This document shows, one piece after another, positions 23,801-33,300 of a stretch of DNA of 41,668 bases. This stretch comes from Pirellulales bacterium (GTDB taxonomy: Bacteria > Planctomycetota > Planctomycetia > Pirellulales > JALHPA01). The position numbers and the translations under genes are program-made. The notes under the pieces were generated by a model that ran no database searches, was not told the DNA's origin, and saw only the letters and a program-made list of their open reading frames with translations. The first letter of the stretch is position 1, and the number at the start of each line of letters is the position of its first letter. The stretch is taken from assembly GCA_033762255.1 (NCBI GenBank), contig JANRLT010000047.1:1-41668 (forward strand). Reading direction: 5' to 3'.

Positions 23801-24554
23801 GTGCCACTGGCGTTCCGCCAGTGCCAAGCATTGAAATCGGGTCGAAGCCATTAAGGACACTGCCTCCGATCCAACTTCTGAACGATGCCGTCCGAATCCC
23901 ATCGTAAACGGGTCAAGCATTACCACGATGCCGGTGACGTGCATGAATTGACCTGTTCCTGCTATCGGCGATTGCCGCTCTTAACCAACAATCTCTGGCG
24001 CGGCTACCTGGCCCGTGCCTTGGATACTGCCGCCCAAGCGGCGCAAATTCAACTGTATGCTTTTGTCTTTATGCGGGAGCATCTCCATTTGTTAGTGAAT
24101 CCCGTGGGCATCAATAAGAAGGAATCTCTAAGTCACTATCTCGCCGCTTTTAAACGCAAGTGTTCCGTCCAGGTGAAAGAAGATTGCGAGCGGGGTAATA
24201 ATGCTCTCTTAGCGAAGCTGACCATTCAGGAACGTCCGGGGCGAATCGTGTTTCGCTTTTGGCAAGAAGGGGGTGGTTATGACCGCAACCTGAAAACCGC
24301 CGCCACCATCCAGGCCGCTATCGATTATCTGCATCTCAACCCGGTGCGCGCGGGCCTGTGCAAGCTGCCCACCGATTGGAAATGGTCGAGTGCCCGTTGG
24401 TTTGCCAGCGAGGCTCAAACAGACGACCCGGACTTGCCCCGACTCTGGAAACTGCCAGCCGAATACGCTAGGGCGTGAAATTTCGCACAGAAGGGAACGA
24501 TTATCTTATGTATATCACGTCACGCCACGCAAGCACTGGCGAAACGCCAGTGGC
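23801..24554 (+). mobile_element. RAYT gene with flanking inverted REP palindromes
   Basis: The transposase gene at 23885-24478 is bracketed by two hairpins: CACTGGCG-TTC-CGCCAGTG at 23805-23823 and CACTGGCG-AAA-CGCCAGTG at 24534-24552. Extended flanks (GCCACTGG... with CCAGTGCCA and CCAGTGGCAC) show that the two REPs are inverted relative to each other, as in BIMEs. This is the standard context of REP-associated tyrosine transposases. Confidence 0.88.
23885..24478 (+). CDS. REP-associated tyrosine transposase (RAYT, Y1_Tnp / IS200-like)
   Basis: A 197-residue HUH-family single-strand transposase. The metal-binding HxH motif is in 'FVFMREHLHLLVNP' near residue 60. The catalytic region shows 'FRFWQEGGGYDRNL', typical of RAYTs, in which the Tyr is the nucleophile, and the C-terminal 'AIDYLHLNPVRAGLC' followed by 'WKWSSARWF' is diagnostic. 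RAYTs cut and join REP palindromes and are thought to spread them. The gene appears intact. The ATG at 23885 has no clear ribosome site. It lies between the truncated integrase gene and purD, and its arrival may have removed the rest of intI, although a separate deletion is equally possible. Confidence 0.93.
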   Translation: MPSESHRKRVKHYHDAGDVHELTCSCYRRLPLLTNNLWRGYLARALDTAAQAAQIQLYAFVFMREHLHLLVNPVGINKKESLSHYLAAFKRKCSVQVKEDCERGNNALLAKLTIQERPGRIVFRFWQEGGGYDRNLKTAATIQAAIDYLHLNPVRAGLCKLPTDWKWSSARWFASEAQTDDPDLPRLWKLPAEYARA

Positions 24555-24876
24555 ACACGAATGCTTGTCAAGATGGCCCAATTAACGGTAGTTCGTGGTA
24601 GTGCAAGGAAATGGTTGCCAACAAGAACAGGGCAATGCTTATATGCACTGCAGGAGATTCGTCAGTGCCAATACGCGTTTGTCGGATCATGATCCGACCT
24701 ACGGGATGATCCCTTGCTCACGCTGCGGGCTGAAATGTCCCTTGCTCACGCTGCGGGCTGAAAAACGCGATCCGCCCACTCCCCACTACACACTCCCCAC
24801 TCCCCACTACACACTCCCCACTACACACTATCCACTCCTCACTACACACTCCCCACTATCCACTAGACACTCCCCA
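24479..24876. repeat. Repeat-rich intergenic region right of the RAYT
   Basis: Holds the right REP (24534-24552), the perfect palindrome GTCGGATCATGATCCGAC (24681-24698), a 28-bp tandem duplication (TCCCTTGCTCACGCTGCGGG and eight more bases, at 24710 and 24738), and a run of short imperfect repeats of the CACTCCCCACTA type at 24776-24876. No gene is present. A similar short-repeat tract in opposite sense lies at about 38597-38680. Confidence 0.8.
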
Positions 24877-26163
24877 TCACCCCGTCTCCCACGCCAGCGC
24901 CTTATCGGCAATGTCCTTGCGGCACCAGGCCCCGTCCCAGCGAATCGCTTTCACCGCGGTATACGCGGCCAGCTTGGCCTGGGCGATGGTATTACCCAGT
25001 GCCGTCACGCCCAGGACGCGGCCCCCATCGGTGACAATTTTGTTGTCGCGCACCGTGGTTCCGGCGTGAAAGACTTGAACATCGGGGACTTTGGCCGCGT
25101 CTTCCAAACCACGGATTGGCAGTCCCTTTGTATAATTGCCGGGATAGCCCTCGCTGGCCATGACCACACAAACGCTGGGTCGGGGATCCCAGGCAATCGG
25201 GGGCAATTCCGCCAGGCGCCCCTCGACGGTCGCCAGCAGCAAATCGCAAAAGTCGCTTTTTAGCCGCATGAGCAGCGGCTGGCATTCGGGATCGCCAAAG
25301 CGGACGTTAAATTCCAGCACCTTGGGGCCTTGATTGGTCATCATTAGCCCGGCGTAAAGCACCCCTTTAAAGGGTCGCCGAGCACGCTTCATGGCATGCA
25401 CCACCGGAACCAACACTTGCTCTTCGATCTTGTGCAGGTCGGCGGGTTTCACCAACGGGGCGGGGCAATAGGCCCCCATGCCGCCAGTGTTTGGCCCTTT
25501 ATCGCCATCAAAGGCCGGTTTGTGATCTTGTGCCGGAGGGAGCGTGATAATTGTTTGCCCATCGGTAATTGCCAACACGCTGGCTTCCTCGCCATCCAGG
25601 CGTTCCTCGATCACAATTTGGCGACCGGCGTTGCCAAATTCGCGTTGATCGATAATACGATTCACCGCGTCGATCGCTTCGACACGATTATGGCAGACAA
25701 AGACTCCCTTGCCCGAGGCCAAACCGTCGGCCTTGACTACGACGGGAACATCCTCTCGGCCCCGCAGGTAAATCAGCGCGCGTTGCGGATCAGAGAACGT
25801 TTGATAATCGGCCGTGGGAACGTCCGCTTGCCGCAGCAGATGCTTGCAAAAGGCTTTGCTCCCCTCGAGTTCGGCGGCGACCTGGCTGGGACCAAAAATC
25901 CGCAACTTTTCTTTTTGAAAAAGATCCACTACCCCCGCCACCAGGGGTTGTTCCGGCCCCACCACCGTCAGATCTATTTTTTGCGCTTTGGCAAAGGCGA
26001 GCAACCGGGGAAGGTCCGTGGCCGCGATGGGGACATTTTCTCCCACGGCCAGGGTGCCAGCGTTTCCCGGCGCGATAAAGACCTCGCGCACACGACGGCT
26101 TTGCCGCAACTTCCAGGCGAGCGCGTGTTCCCGGCCCCCTTGGCCAATTATTAAAATTTTCAT
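24877..26163 (-). CDS. purD: Phosphoribosylamine-glycine ligase (GAR synthetase)
   Basis: PurD joins glycine to 5-phosphoribosylamine with ATP in the second step of purine synthesis. The 428 residues match the family length. Domains in order: N-domain with 'ILIIGQGGREHALAWKL' at residue 3 and 'VVGPEQPLVAGVVDLF' near 70; ATP-grasp with 'ADGLASGKGVFVC' near 150, 'EASVLAITDGQTIITLPPAQDHK' near 205, 'GPNTGGMGAYCPAP' and 'EFNVRFGDPECQPLL' near 290; C-domain with 'VVMASEGYPGNYTKG'. All key residues appear intact. It is a single gene with its stop at the edge of a repeat tract, and its promoter must lie in the region shared with the divergent respiratory cluster. Confidence 0.97.
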   Translation of the reverse strand: MKILIIGQGGREHALAWKLRQSRRVREVFIAPGNAGTLAVGENVPIAATDLPRLLAFAKAQKIDLTVVGPEQPLVAGVVDLFQKEKLRIFGPSQVAAELEGSKAFCKHLLRQADVPTADYQTFSDPQRALIYLRGREDVPVVVKADGLASGKGVFVCHNRVEAIDAVNRIIDQREFGNAGRQIVIEERLDGEEASVLAITDGQTIITLPPAQDHKPAFDGDKGPNTGGMGAYCPAPLVKPADLHKIEEQVLVPVVHAMKRARRPFKGVLYAGLMMTNQGPKVLEFNVRFGDPECQPLLMRLKSDFCDLLLATVEGRLAELPPIAWDPRPSVCVVMASEGYPGNYTKGLPIRGLEDAAKVPDVQVFHAGTTVRDNKIVTDGGRVLGVTALGNTIAQAKLAAYTAVKAIRWDGAWCRKDIADKALAWETG

Positions 26164-26712
26164 GCTGGCAATTGTTAGTTAAATAAATAGTCTACCGGCC
26201 CCCCACTGAATCAAGCGATTTGCACCTTATTTTCAGGGATCATCCTAAAAAGACAAGCCGCGAAATCCGAACTTCCCCCAGCGGCATGATTTTCCACCAC
26301 CAAGGCTTGTTATTTGCGGGTGGATTTCCTCAGTTAATTGACACAGGCGGGGATTTGGATATTACCAAAAGTTATGACTCGCCAGCGGCTAAAAACTTGT
26401 TAAGATACGTGCCTGAAATTGCCTGCTAGCCACCCCATTTGACCCGGGGAGGGTAGCAAAAAGAGGGAAAATGCGGTTTCTGGCAATTGTTGGGGAAAAG
26501 CCGTTGACAATCCGCTGACAAATCATAAACTGAAATAGTTCGTGAAAAAAGTCACAAGGACGACCCGGCTTTCGACCGAACGTATACAAAGCTTTTCCCT
26601 ATACGGATTTCCGATCTTTGTGTTTCTGCAAATTTCGGATTTTTTGATGTTTAACCCGGTTGCAACCTCTTTTGACCAGACGCCATTACGGTGCTGTCAT
26701 GGGTGAGTGATC
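26164..26712. other. Divergent promoter region between purD and the respiratory cluster
   Basis: About 550 bases without a supported gene. It is AT-richer than its surroundings. On the plus strand there is a good promoter (see 26504-26531) and a leader of about 180 bases. No riboswitch or terminator was recognised. A purD promoter should lie near 26180-26230 on the minus strand, but I cannot fix it. Confidence 0.5.
26504..26531 (+). promoter_or_regulatory. Sigma70-like promoter for the respiratory cluster
   Basis: A perfect -35 TTGACA at 26504-26509 is followed after 16 bases by TAAACT at 26526-26531, which matches the -10 consensus at four of six positions. Transcription would start near 26538, leaving a leader of about 175 bases before the Rieske ATG. 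Position in front of a nine-gene plus-strand cluster supports it. Confidence 0.55.
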
Positions 26713-27858
26713 ATGGCTGAAGAGAAAAAACGCCCAACTGTTGCCGAGATTTTAGCGGCCGCACGTAAAAATAAACCTGCGGAAGGGACGGAGTCGTCGG
26801 CGCCCGCTGCGGAAATCCCGGAAAAATCGTCAACAGCCGCCACGGCCGCTACTTCACCCCCCAGCAATCCGGCCGCTGCCCCGGCAAAGGCCGCTCCGCC
26901 TAAGGTTGCTGCTGCTAAACCCGCTAGCGGTGGAAAGCCCAGCGTGGCTGAAATGCTGGCTATGGCCCGCGCTCAAAAAGCTGGCGGATCGCCCGCGCCC
27001 GCCGCGGCAGCGGCCACTGCGGCCCCCGCCGAAAAACCTGCTCCAGCGGCAAAACCCGCCCCTAAACCGGCTGAAAAAGCCGCGGATAAGGCCGCGGCCA
27101 AGCCAGCCGCCGCCAAAGTCGTGCCGAAGGACACGGCCAGTATTTTGGCTTCTGCTCGGGGGGGAGCAAAACCTGGCCCCGTGACCAAAGCTGAAGCGGC
27201 CGCGGCCGAAGCCAAGGAAGACAAAGAAGCCACCGCAGCCGCCAAGGCAAAATTAGCCGCGGTGCCGCCTATGCCGGCCAAGCCCGACTATGCCAAGCCC
27301 AAGCCAAAAGGAAAAGAAGCGGCGGAGATTTCGCGGCGGGGGATGTTTGGGTGGATTGCCGGCGCGGCGGCCTTTGTGACTGGCTCCGCCTTTGCCCTGG
27401 GGAACACCGCCATGGCGATGACCGGCGGGTTGTGGACATTGGGCATGGCGCGTTACATGTTTCCCAATATTCTTACGGAACCCCCCAGTCGGTTCAAAGT
27501 CGGCTTTAAGGACGCCTTTGCACCAGGTATGGTCGACACCCGATTTGTGTCTCAATTTGGCGTGTGGGTGGTCAATACCGAATTTCAAGGTCAACGCATG
27601 ATTTACGCGTTGCGGACGGTATGCACGCACCTGGGTTGCACGCCAAATTGGCTAGAAGGGGAACAAAAATTCAAATGTCCGTGCCACGGCAGCGGTTTTT
27701 ATAAGGATGGCATTAACTTTGAGGGACCCGCGCCGCGGCCCCTCGAACGATACGCGATCCGCATTGCCGATGACGGTCAACTAGAAATTGATAAAAGCCG
27801 GATGTTCCAAGAGGAATTGGGCCAATGGGCCGATCCCAGCTCGTTTATTCCCGTTTAA
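26713..27858 (+). CDS. Rieske iron-sulfur protein of a bc-type complex, with long Ala/Pro/Lys-rich N-terminus
   Basis: The Rieske subunit passes electrons from quinol to cytochrome c. The C-terminal domain carries the [2Fe-2S] ligands in CTHLGC and CPCHGSGF, near residues 305 and 325. Before it is a membrane anchor, 'SRRGMFGWIAGAAAFVTGS', with a twin-Arg-like start, near residue 210. The first 195 residues are a soluble cytoplasmic tail dominated by Ala, Pro and Lys. It contains three copies of a short motif: VAEILAAARKNK, VAEMLAMARAQK and TASILASARGG. The total is 381 residues, about twice a usual Rieske protein. The ATG at 26713 is chosen over the GTG two codons up. It is the first gene of the respiratory cluster. 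Confidence 0.95.
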   Translation: MAEEKKRPTVAEILAAARKNKPAEGTESSAPAAEIPEKSSTAATAATSPPSNPAAAPAKAAPPKVAAAKPASGGKPSVAEMLAMARAQKAGGSPAPAAAAATAAPAEKPAPAAKPAPKPAEKAADKAAAKPAAAKVVPKDTASILASARGGAKPGPVTKAEAAAAEAKEDKEATAAAKAKLAAVPPMPAKPDYAKPKPKGKEAAEISRRGMFGWIAGAAAFVTGSAFALGNTAMAMTGGLWTLGMARYMFPNILTEPPSRFKVGFKDAFAPGMVDTRFVSQFGVWVVNTEFQGQRMIYALRTVCTHLGCTPNWLEGEQKFKCPCHGSGFYKDGINFEGPAPRPLERYAIRIADDGQLEIDKSRMFQEELGQWADPSSFIPV

Positions 27859-27966
27859 GCGGGTAAATTTTCCTTTTCGAACGACAATCGATCACTCGTT
27901 TTTTTATCATTTGCGAATCACCCACCCAAATCATCCCTTATCCCTCGACGGCTAGGAATTGTTCGC

Positions 27967-28740
27967 ATGTCACTTGGCGAATCCATCCGTAATTCCCAAA
28001 TTTGGAAAAGCATTTTTCGGCATCCGGCTCCGCTTGATCGGCGGAATCGCATCGTCGTGATGCTGACCAATTTCTTTTTGCACTTGCATCCCGTTTCCAT
28101 CAAAAAACAGGGGATTGCGCTTAGTTATACCTGGTGCATGGGGGGGATCACGTTCTTTTTGTTTTTGGTCGAGACGATCACCGGCGTCCTGCTGATGTTT
28201 TATTACCGTCCCACGCTGCAGTGGGCGTACCAGGACATCATGAATTTGCGCGATGTGACCAGCCTGGGGGTGCTGCGCGAATTGCACCGCTGGGGAGCCC
28301 ACGCGATGGTGATTACCGTCTGGCTGCACATGTACCGCGTATTTTTAACCGGCAGCTATAAACCCCCGCGCGAGTTTAACTGGGTGGTGGGTGTGATTTT
28401 ATTGTTACTGACGCTGTTGTTGTCGTTTACAGGCTATCTATTGCCGTGGGACCAATTGGCAATTTGGGCGATCACGGTCGGTTCCAATATGGCCCGGGCC
28501 ACGCCGCTTTTAGGCCATGAGGGACCATTGCAGGGATTGTTGTCGTTCGGTGGTCGGGACATGATCACTTCCGGCTCGGACGCGCGATTTGGGTTGTTGG
28601 GAGCGCGGTTTGTGGGTGAAGAGACCCTTAATCGCTTTTATGTGTTGCACTGTATTGCCATTCCCCTGGTGGTGGCGTTGCTCTTGGCGATCCATTTCTG
28701 GCGGGTGCGCAAGGATGGCGGGATTAGCGGGCCGCTGTAG
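27967..28740 (+). CDS. Cytochrome b N-terminal part (b6-like)
   Basis: A 257-residue protein equal to the first half of cytochrome b, with about four transmembrane helices. It binds both b haems. Helix B ligands are His107 and His121 (14 apart). Helix D ligands, in '[19 protein letters not shown]', are 15 apart, as in cytochrome b6 rather than in mitochondrial-type cytochrome b, where they are 14 apart. Cys57, in '[12 protein letters not shown]', aligns with the Cys of b6 that covalently holds the extra haem c(i). The Qo-side motif '[11 protein letters not shown]' near residue 160 is present. The second half is a separate gene 141 bases downstream, so this is a split, b6f-like complex. Confidence 0.94.
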   Translation: MSLGESIRNSQIWKSIFRHPAPLDRRNRIVVMLTNFFLHLHPVSIKKQGIALSYTWCMGGITFFLFLVETITGVLLMFYYRPTLQWAYQDIMNLRDVTSLGVLRELHRWGAHAMVITVWLHMYRVFLTGSYKPPREFNWVVGVILLLLTLLLSFTGYLLPWDQLAIWAITVGSNMARATPLLGHEGPLQGLLSFGGRDMITSGSDARFGLLGARFVGEETLNRFYVLHCIAIPLVVALLLAIHFWRVRKDGGISGPL

Positions 28741-28881
28741 CTTGGGCAGGAGTCCCGGGCGCGTTAGTGTCTGGGCGCTTCAGCATTTGGACGAATGTGA
28801 TAGTCTGTTGAAAGATTTTTTGTTAATCCGGCGATTGTTACGCATTTGATTTGCCGCGCTGGCGGCGGGTGAAGGACGCAG

Positions 28882-30264
28882 ATGGAACTTAGCTCGACAC
28901 TGTTGTTGTCACCGCTGTTGGCGTCGGCCGGTCCCGACCCGGTCAAGCATTTGTACGCCGTGGCCACCTTTTTGGGGGGCTATTACGTGCTGATGGCCGT
29001 GATGAACGGCGTGGCGGCCTATCTATGGTGGCAAAGGGAAAACGATAACGCGCGGGCGCTCATTTGGACGGTGGTGGCGGTCCTGCTTGCCGGGGTGTTG
29101 GCACCCTTGGCCATGAGCGGCCATCAGGGCTGGGTCCCCAGCATGCCCGACTTTATTAAGCAGATCGTCAATTATCTCTCTGGACCGGTCGCCTACACCC
29201 TGGGAACCACCCTCATCCTGGTGGTGATGTACATCTTTCGGCGATTTTTTGTCCAGACGGATGTCGCCTGGACCATGCTAAATCTTTCGCTGCTGGCATT
29301 AGGCCTAGCGATGGCCGACCCCAACTTTGCCGCGATTGTCATGAAGCCCGACAACGTGCCAATCGTGGGGCTGGTTTACTTGCTGGGTTATTTTACCTGG
29401 CTGGCCACCGCCATAGCCGTAAAAAATGACGATCGGATCGAGCAAGGATTGCCTCCTTTAGAAAAGTCCGACGGCATGGACGAAAAAGTTCTCGTTTGGC
29501 CCGATCTGGTCTACACCGAATTGATCTGCATGATCGCCCTGACCGCGTTCCTATTGGTCTGGGCCATTGCCCTTCCCGCCCCGCTGGAAGAACCCGCCAG
29601 CAGCGTCAAAACACCCAATCCGTCCAAGGCTCCGTGGTACTTTTTGGGCTTGCAAGAAATGTTGGTGTATTTTGATCCCTGGTACGCCGGCGTGGTGCTC
29701 CCCAGCCTGGTCATTGTGGGTTTGATGGCCATTCCGTATTTGGATTTTAACAAAAAAGGAAACGGCTATTACACGATTAAGGAACGACAATTTAGCTATT
29801 TGGTTTTTCAATTTGGCTTTTTGGAATTGTGGGTGACGCTGATTATCCTGGGGACGTTTTTGCGCGGGCCTAACTGGAATTTTTACGGACCCTTTGAATT
29901 ATGGGATCCGCACAAGGTTGAGGTGCTGTCCAACCGCGATTTGTCGCAATTCTTTTGGAATGACTTGTTGGGAATGCCATTGCCCAAGGCTCCCGAAGGC
30001 TCGGGGGCGGGGACGGGTTTTGCGTACATCTTGTTGCGGGAATTGCCAGGGATTGTGACGGTGCTGGCGTACTTTTTGTTTTTGCCGCCGCTTTTGGCCG
30101 TGACCGTGTTTCGCAAATTTTACGTCAAGATGGGCTTTGTGCGTTATATGGTCATGATCAATCTGTTTTTGTTCATGATGACCTTGCCAATCAAGATGGT
30201 CCTGCGTTGGACCGTCAACCTGAAATACTTTATTAACATTCCCGAATATTTCCTGAACTTTTAG
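28882..30264 (+). CDS. Cytochrome b C-terminal part (subunit IV-like), enlarged
   Basis: A 460-residue membrane protein carrying the second half of cytochrome b. The Qo-site segment is 'PSKAPWYFLGLQEMLVYF' near residue 250; the usual PEWY motif is here APWY, a form I associate with menaquinone-using complexes. Before that are about four or five more helices (residues 15-190), an extension absent from subunit IV of b6f, which has about 160 residues. Further helices follow to the C-terminus. Together with the upstream b6-like subunit it forms the quinol-oxidising core. The start ATG at 28882 is preceded by a spacer with no strong ribosome site. Confidence 0.88.
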   Translation: MELSSTLLLSPLLASAGPDPVKHLYAVATFLGGYYVLMAVMNGVAAYLWWQRENDNARALIWTVVAVLLAGVLAPLAMSGHQGWVPSMPDFIKQIVNYLSGPVAYTLGTTLILVVMYIFRRFFVQTDVAWTMLNLSLLALGLAMADPNFAAIVMKPDNVPIVGLVYLLGYFTWLATAIAVKNDDRIEQGLPPLEKSDGMDEKVLVWPDLVYTELICMIALTAFLLVWAIALPAPLEEPASSVKTPNPSKAPWYFLGLQEMLVYFDPWYAGVVLPSLVIVGLMAIPYLDFNKKGNGYYTIKERQFSYLVFQFGFLELWVTLIILGTFLRGPNWNFYGPFELWDPHKVEVLSNRDLSQFFWNDLLGMPLPKAPEGSGAGTGFAYILLRELPGIVTVLAYFLFLPPLLAVTVFRKFYVKMGFVRYMVMINLFLFMMTLPIKMVLRWTVNLKYFINIPEYFLNF

Positions 30265-30365
30265 CGTGTCAGAAGGACGTGACCGAGACGCGGCGTTGTT
30301 AAACGTCCGTTGGCTAGGGCGGTTTTTTTTCTGGGGACGCGGTTCATTTTTTGCGGTGATCGTTC

Positions 30366-33300
30366 ATGCCTGCTAACGAACAAACCTGGCGCAGCCTGCC
30401 AAAACTGCATGTGGTCTTTGGGATCTCGGCGATCTTGATGTTTTTGACCACGGTGTGGCTCTTGGTGGCGGACCATAATCGCGAATGGCGGCAGTACCAG
30501 ACAAAATGGTACGACTTGGAGGCGTGGAGCGTCTCGCAGCGCATTAACGAGACGGATTCGGCGAATTTTAAAAAGGACGTGGATAGTTTGCGGCGGGACG
30601 TCCTGGCCGATACCGTCCAAAGCTGGTTCGTTGATTCCACCGCCGTCGAAAAACTGGTCCAAATGGTCCAGGACGCCAAAGAGCTGGTGCCGTTAAAGTT
30701 GTCGACCGGTTATTTGACTTCGACGGATAATGTCACCGAGCAATTGACCACCGCGATTACCGCGGCCGGCACCGCCCGGAATGAGCTACTGACCGCCGCG
30801 GGCCTGGATCCCGCCACGGTCCCCCCCGGCCAACCTCTGCCGGACGACAACGCGGCCCAAAAGAAACTTTTGGAGATTGCCGCGGGACAGGGGACTACCG
30901 CCCAAACCGCCGCCCTAGAAAACTACCGCCTCGCACGGGAAAAAGTCCTTGGCCAAGTGCGCGACTTGATCAAGCAAGTATTTTTTGTGGAACAAAACCT
31001 GGTCGCGGAAGTGAAATTGCAACGCGCCAACCTAGACAAGGCCCGCGCGGAATACGACCAATCCATCAATGAGAATAAACCTGACGATGTTATCGCCAAA
31101 TACAAAAAAACTTATAGCGATTTACAGCAACAACTCGAGGGGACAGAACTTGCCCGCCCAGCCCCCGGAACGCAACCCGCGGCCCAAGTGGTCGGCATGT
31201 TGCCGCAATTGCAACAGATAAAGACCTTGCGGGAAGGGCTGGAAGGCCAGCTAAAGTCCGTCACCGCCATCGAAACCGCCTCCCGCAAAAAGCTGGACGA
31301 TCAACTGGCCAAGTTAGAGCAACTGCGCAAGAGCCTGGAAGAACGGGCGAATCATTGGCAAAAAGACGTTGTGGACCTACCCATCATCAATGCCTTTGGC
31401 GCGCGGCTGCGACCCGACCAAACCTGGCTCCCCAATCTTACCCAGACCTTTGGCAGCTTTGGCCAGGTGGCGCGGTTTGACCGCTGCACGACCTGCCACA
31501 TGGGCATCGCCAAGACCAAGCCCGGCTCCGCGGTTGAACCCCTGTTTCCTCCCCAGCATTCGTTCACGGTGGAAATAATTGCCCCCGCGCTGGAACAGGA
31601 CAAAATCAACGAAATGCAAGAAAAGTTCGCCGCGGGCGATCTGTTTACCGAAGGAAACAACTTTCTTTCACAGCAGTTTGGCTTTACCCTGGCCGAGACG
31701 GGGCTTTTCCGCCCGGACGAGGCCACCATCAGTTCCGTCCTGCCCGAAAGTTTAGCCGCCAAAGCCGGCCTGAACATGGGTGATGTGATTCTCTCGGTCC
31801 AGACCGCCGAGACTTCCACCATTAATCTGGCTTTCTCCTATCTCCTCGAGGACATGACGTGGGGGAAACCATTTAAAATTACCGTTAAGCGCGGCGCGCC
31901 GCAGCCTTATTGCGCCCATCCGCGCTTGGACTTGTTTGTAGGTTCGTTGAGTCCGCATCCGATCGAATCCTTTGGCTGCTCCGTCTGCCACCAGGGAAAT
32001 GGCTCGGCCACGGCGTTCAAATGGGCGTCCCATACGCCGAACTTGGTCGAGACCGAATCGGAATGGACCAGCGAGTATGGCTGGTTTAACAATCACCATT
32101 GGGTTTATCCCATGTGGCCGGCGCGCTTTGCCGAATCCGGTTGCCTAAAGTGCCACCACGAAGTAGCTGAACTAGATTCCAGCGAACGTTTTCCCGATAC
32201 CCCCGCCCCCCGCTTGGTGGAAGGCTTTAACACGATCAAGGATTACGGCTGTTTTGGCTGTCACGAAATCAACGGCTATGATGGGCCAAATCGCCGGATC
32301 GGTCCCGATTTGCGGAATGAACCTTCCTATTACGCCGCGGCGCAGCAGCTTTTGGCCGATGCCAAATTCAACGCCCTCGGCCCCGATGCCGTACAACTCG
32401 CCCAAACCGTGGTCCAACATCCCGAGGATGACGCCACTCGTCGGCGCTTGCTGGAAATGATCTCACTGGATGCCGCGGCGGCCGCCGCCGTGCGCGAGGG
32501 AAAATCCACCACTCCCCCGGTGCTGTCGCCGGACGCCCATCGCCTGGAAGCCGCGCTCAAGGATGTCTCCGTACCTGGCAAACTGCGCAAAGTCGGTCCC
32601 AGCTTGCGATTTATTAACGAGAAAGTGGGTTACGACTTTTTGTACGACTGGATTCGCGATCCGACGCACTTCCGCCCCACCACCAAAATGCCCCGCTTCT
32701 TTGGGTTGTGGGACGCGCTCTCCGGGGATCAACTGGAAAAAGCCAAGCTCTTTGAACAAGCCGAAATCCAGGGAATTACCGAATATCTGCTGACCGCCTC
32801 GCAGACCTACCAACCGGTGGAACCGACCGAAAAGGCGCTTCCCCCCTCGCTCGAACGGGGCAAGCAACTCTTTGAAGTGCGCGGTTGTTTAGCCTGCCAC
32901 TCGCATGTTGATTTTCCGTCTATCACCGCCAATCAAGGTCCCGACCTGAGCAACCTGGGGGCCAAACTAAGTCTCGATCCGGTAAAGGGTCAAAAGTGGC
33001 TCTATAGTTGGGTGCGCGAGCCACACCGTTACCATGTCCGCACGGTGATGCCCAACCTGTACCTCGATCCCTACGAGGACGCGCAATTGGGCGTCATCGA
33101 TCCCGCGGCGGATATCGCGGCCTACTTGTTTGCCTCTCAAAAATTAGATCCCCATTCGGACGCGGTCTACCAGCCGCTGGATGTCCCAGCGCGCGGGCTG
33201 GCCGGACCCGCCGCGACGGCCTTCAACGACCCGCAAAAATTCCAAAAGTTCCGCGATAGCGGCTATGACACCAGTATCAAGCTAACCGCCCTGACTCCCC

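Noticed and set aside
24776-24878. CRISPR-like look of the CACTCCCCACTA repeats
   Set aside because: Units are too short and of unequal length, there are no unique spacers of 30-40 bases and no cas genes.
30265-30365. Terminator between the cytochrome b C-terminal gene and the octahaem gene
   Set aside because: A T-run follows CCGTTGGCTAGGGCGG, but the stem is only three base pairs.
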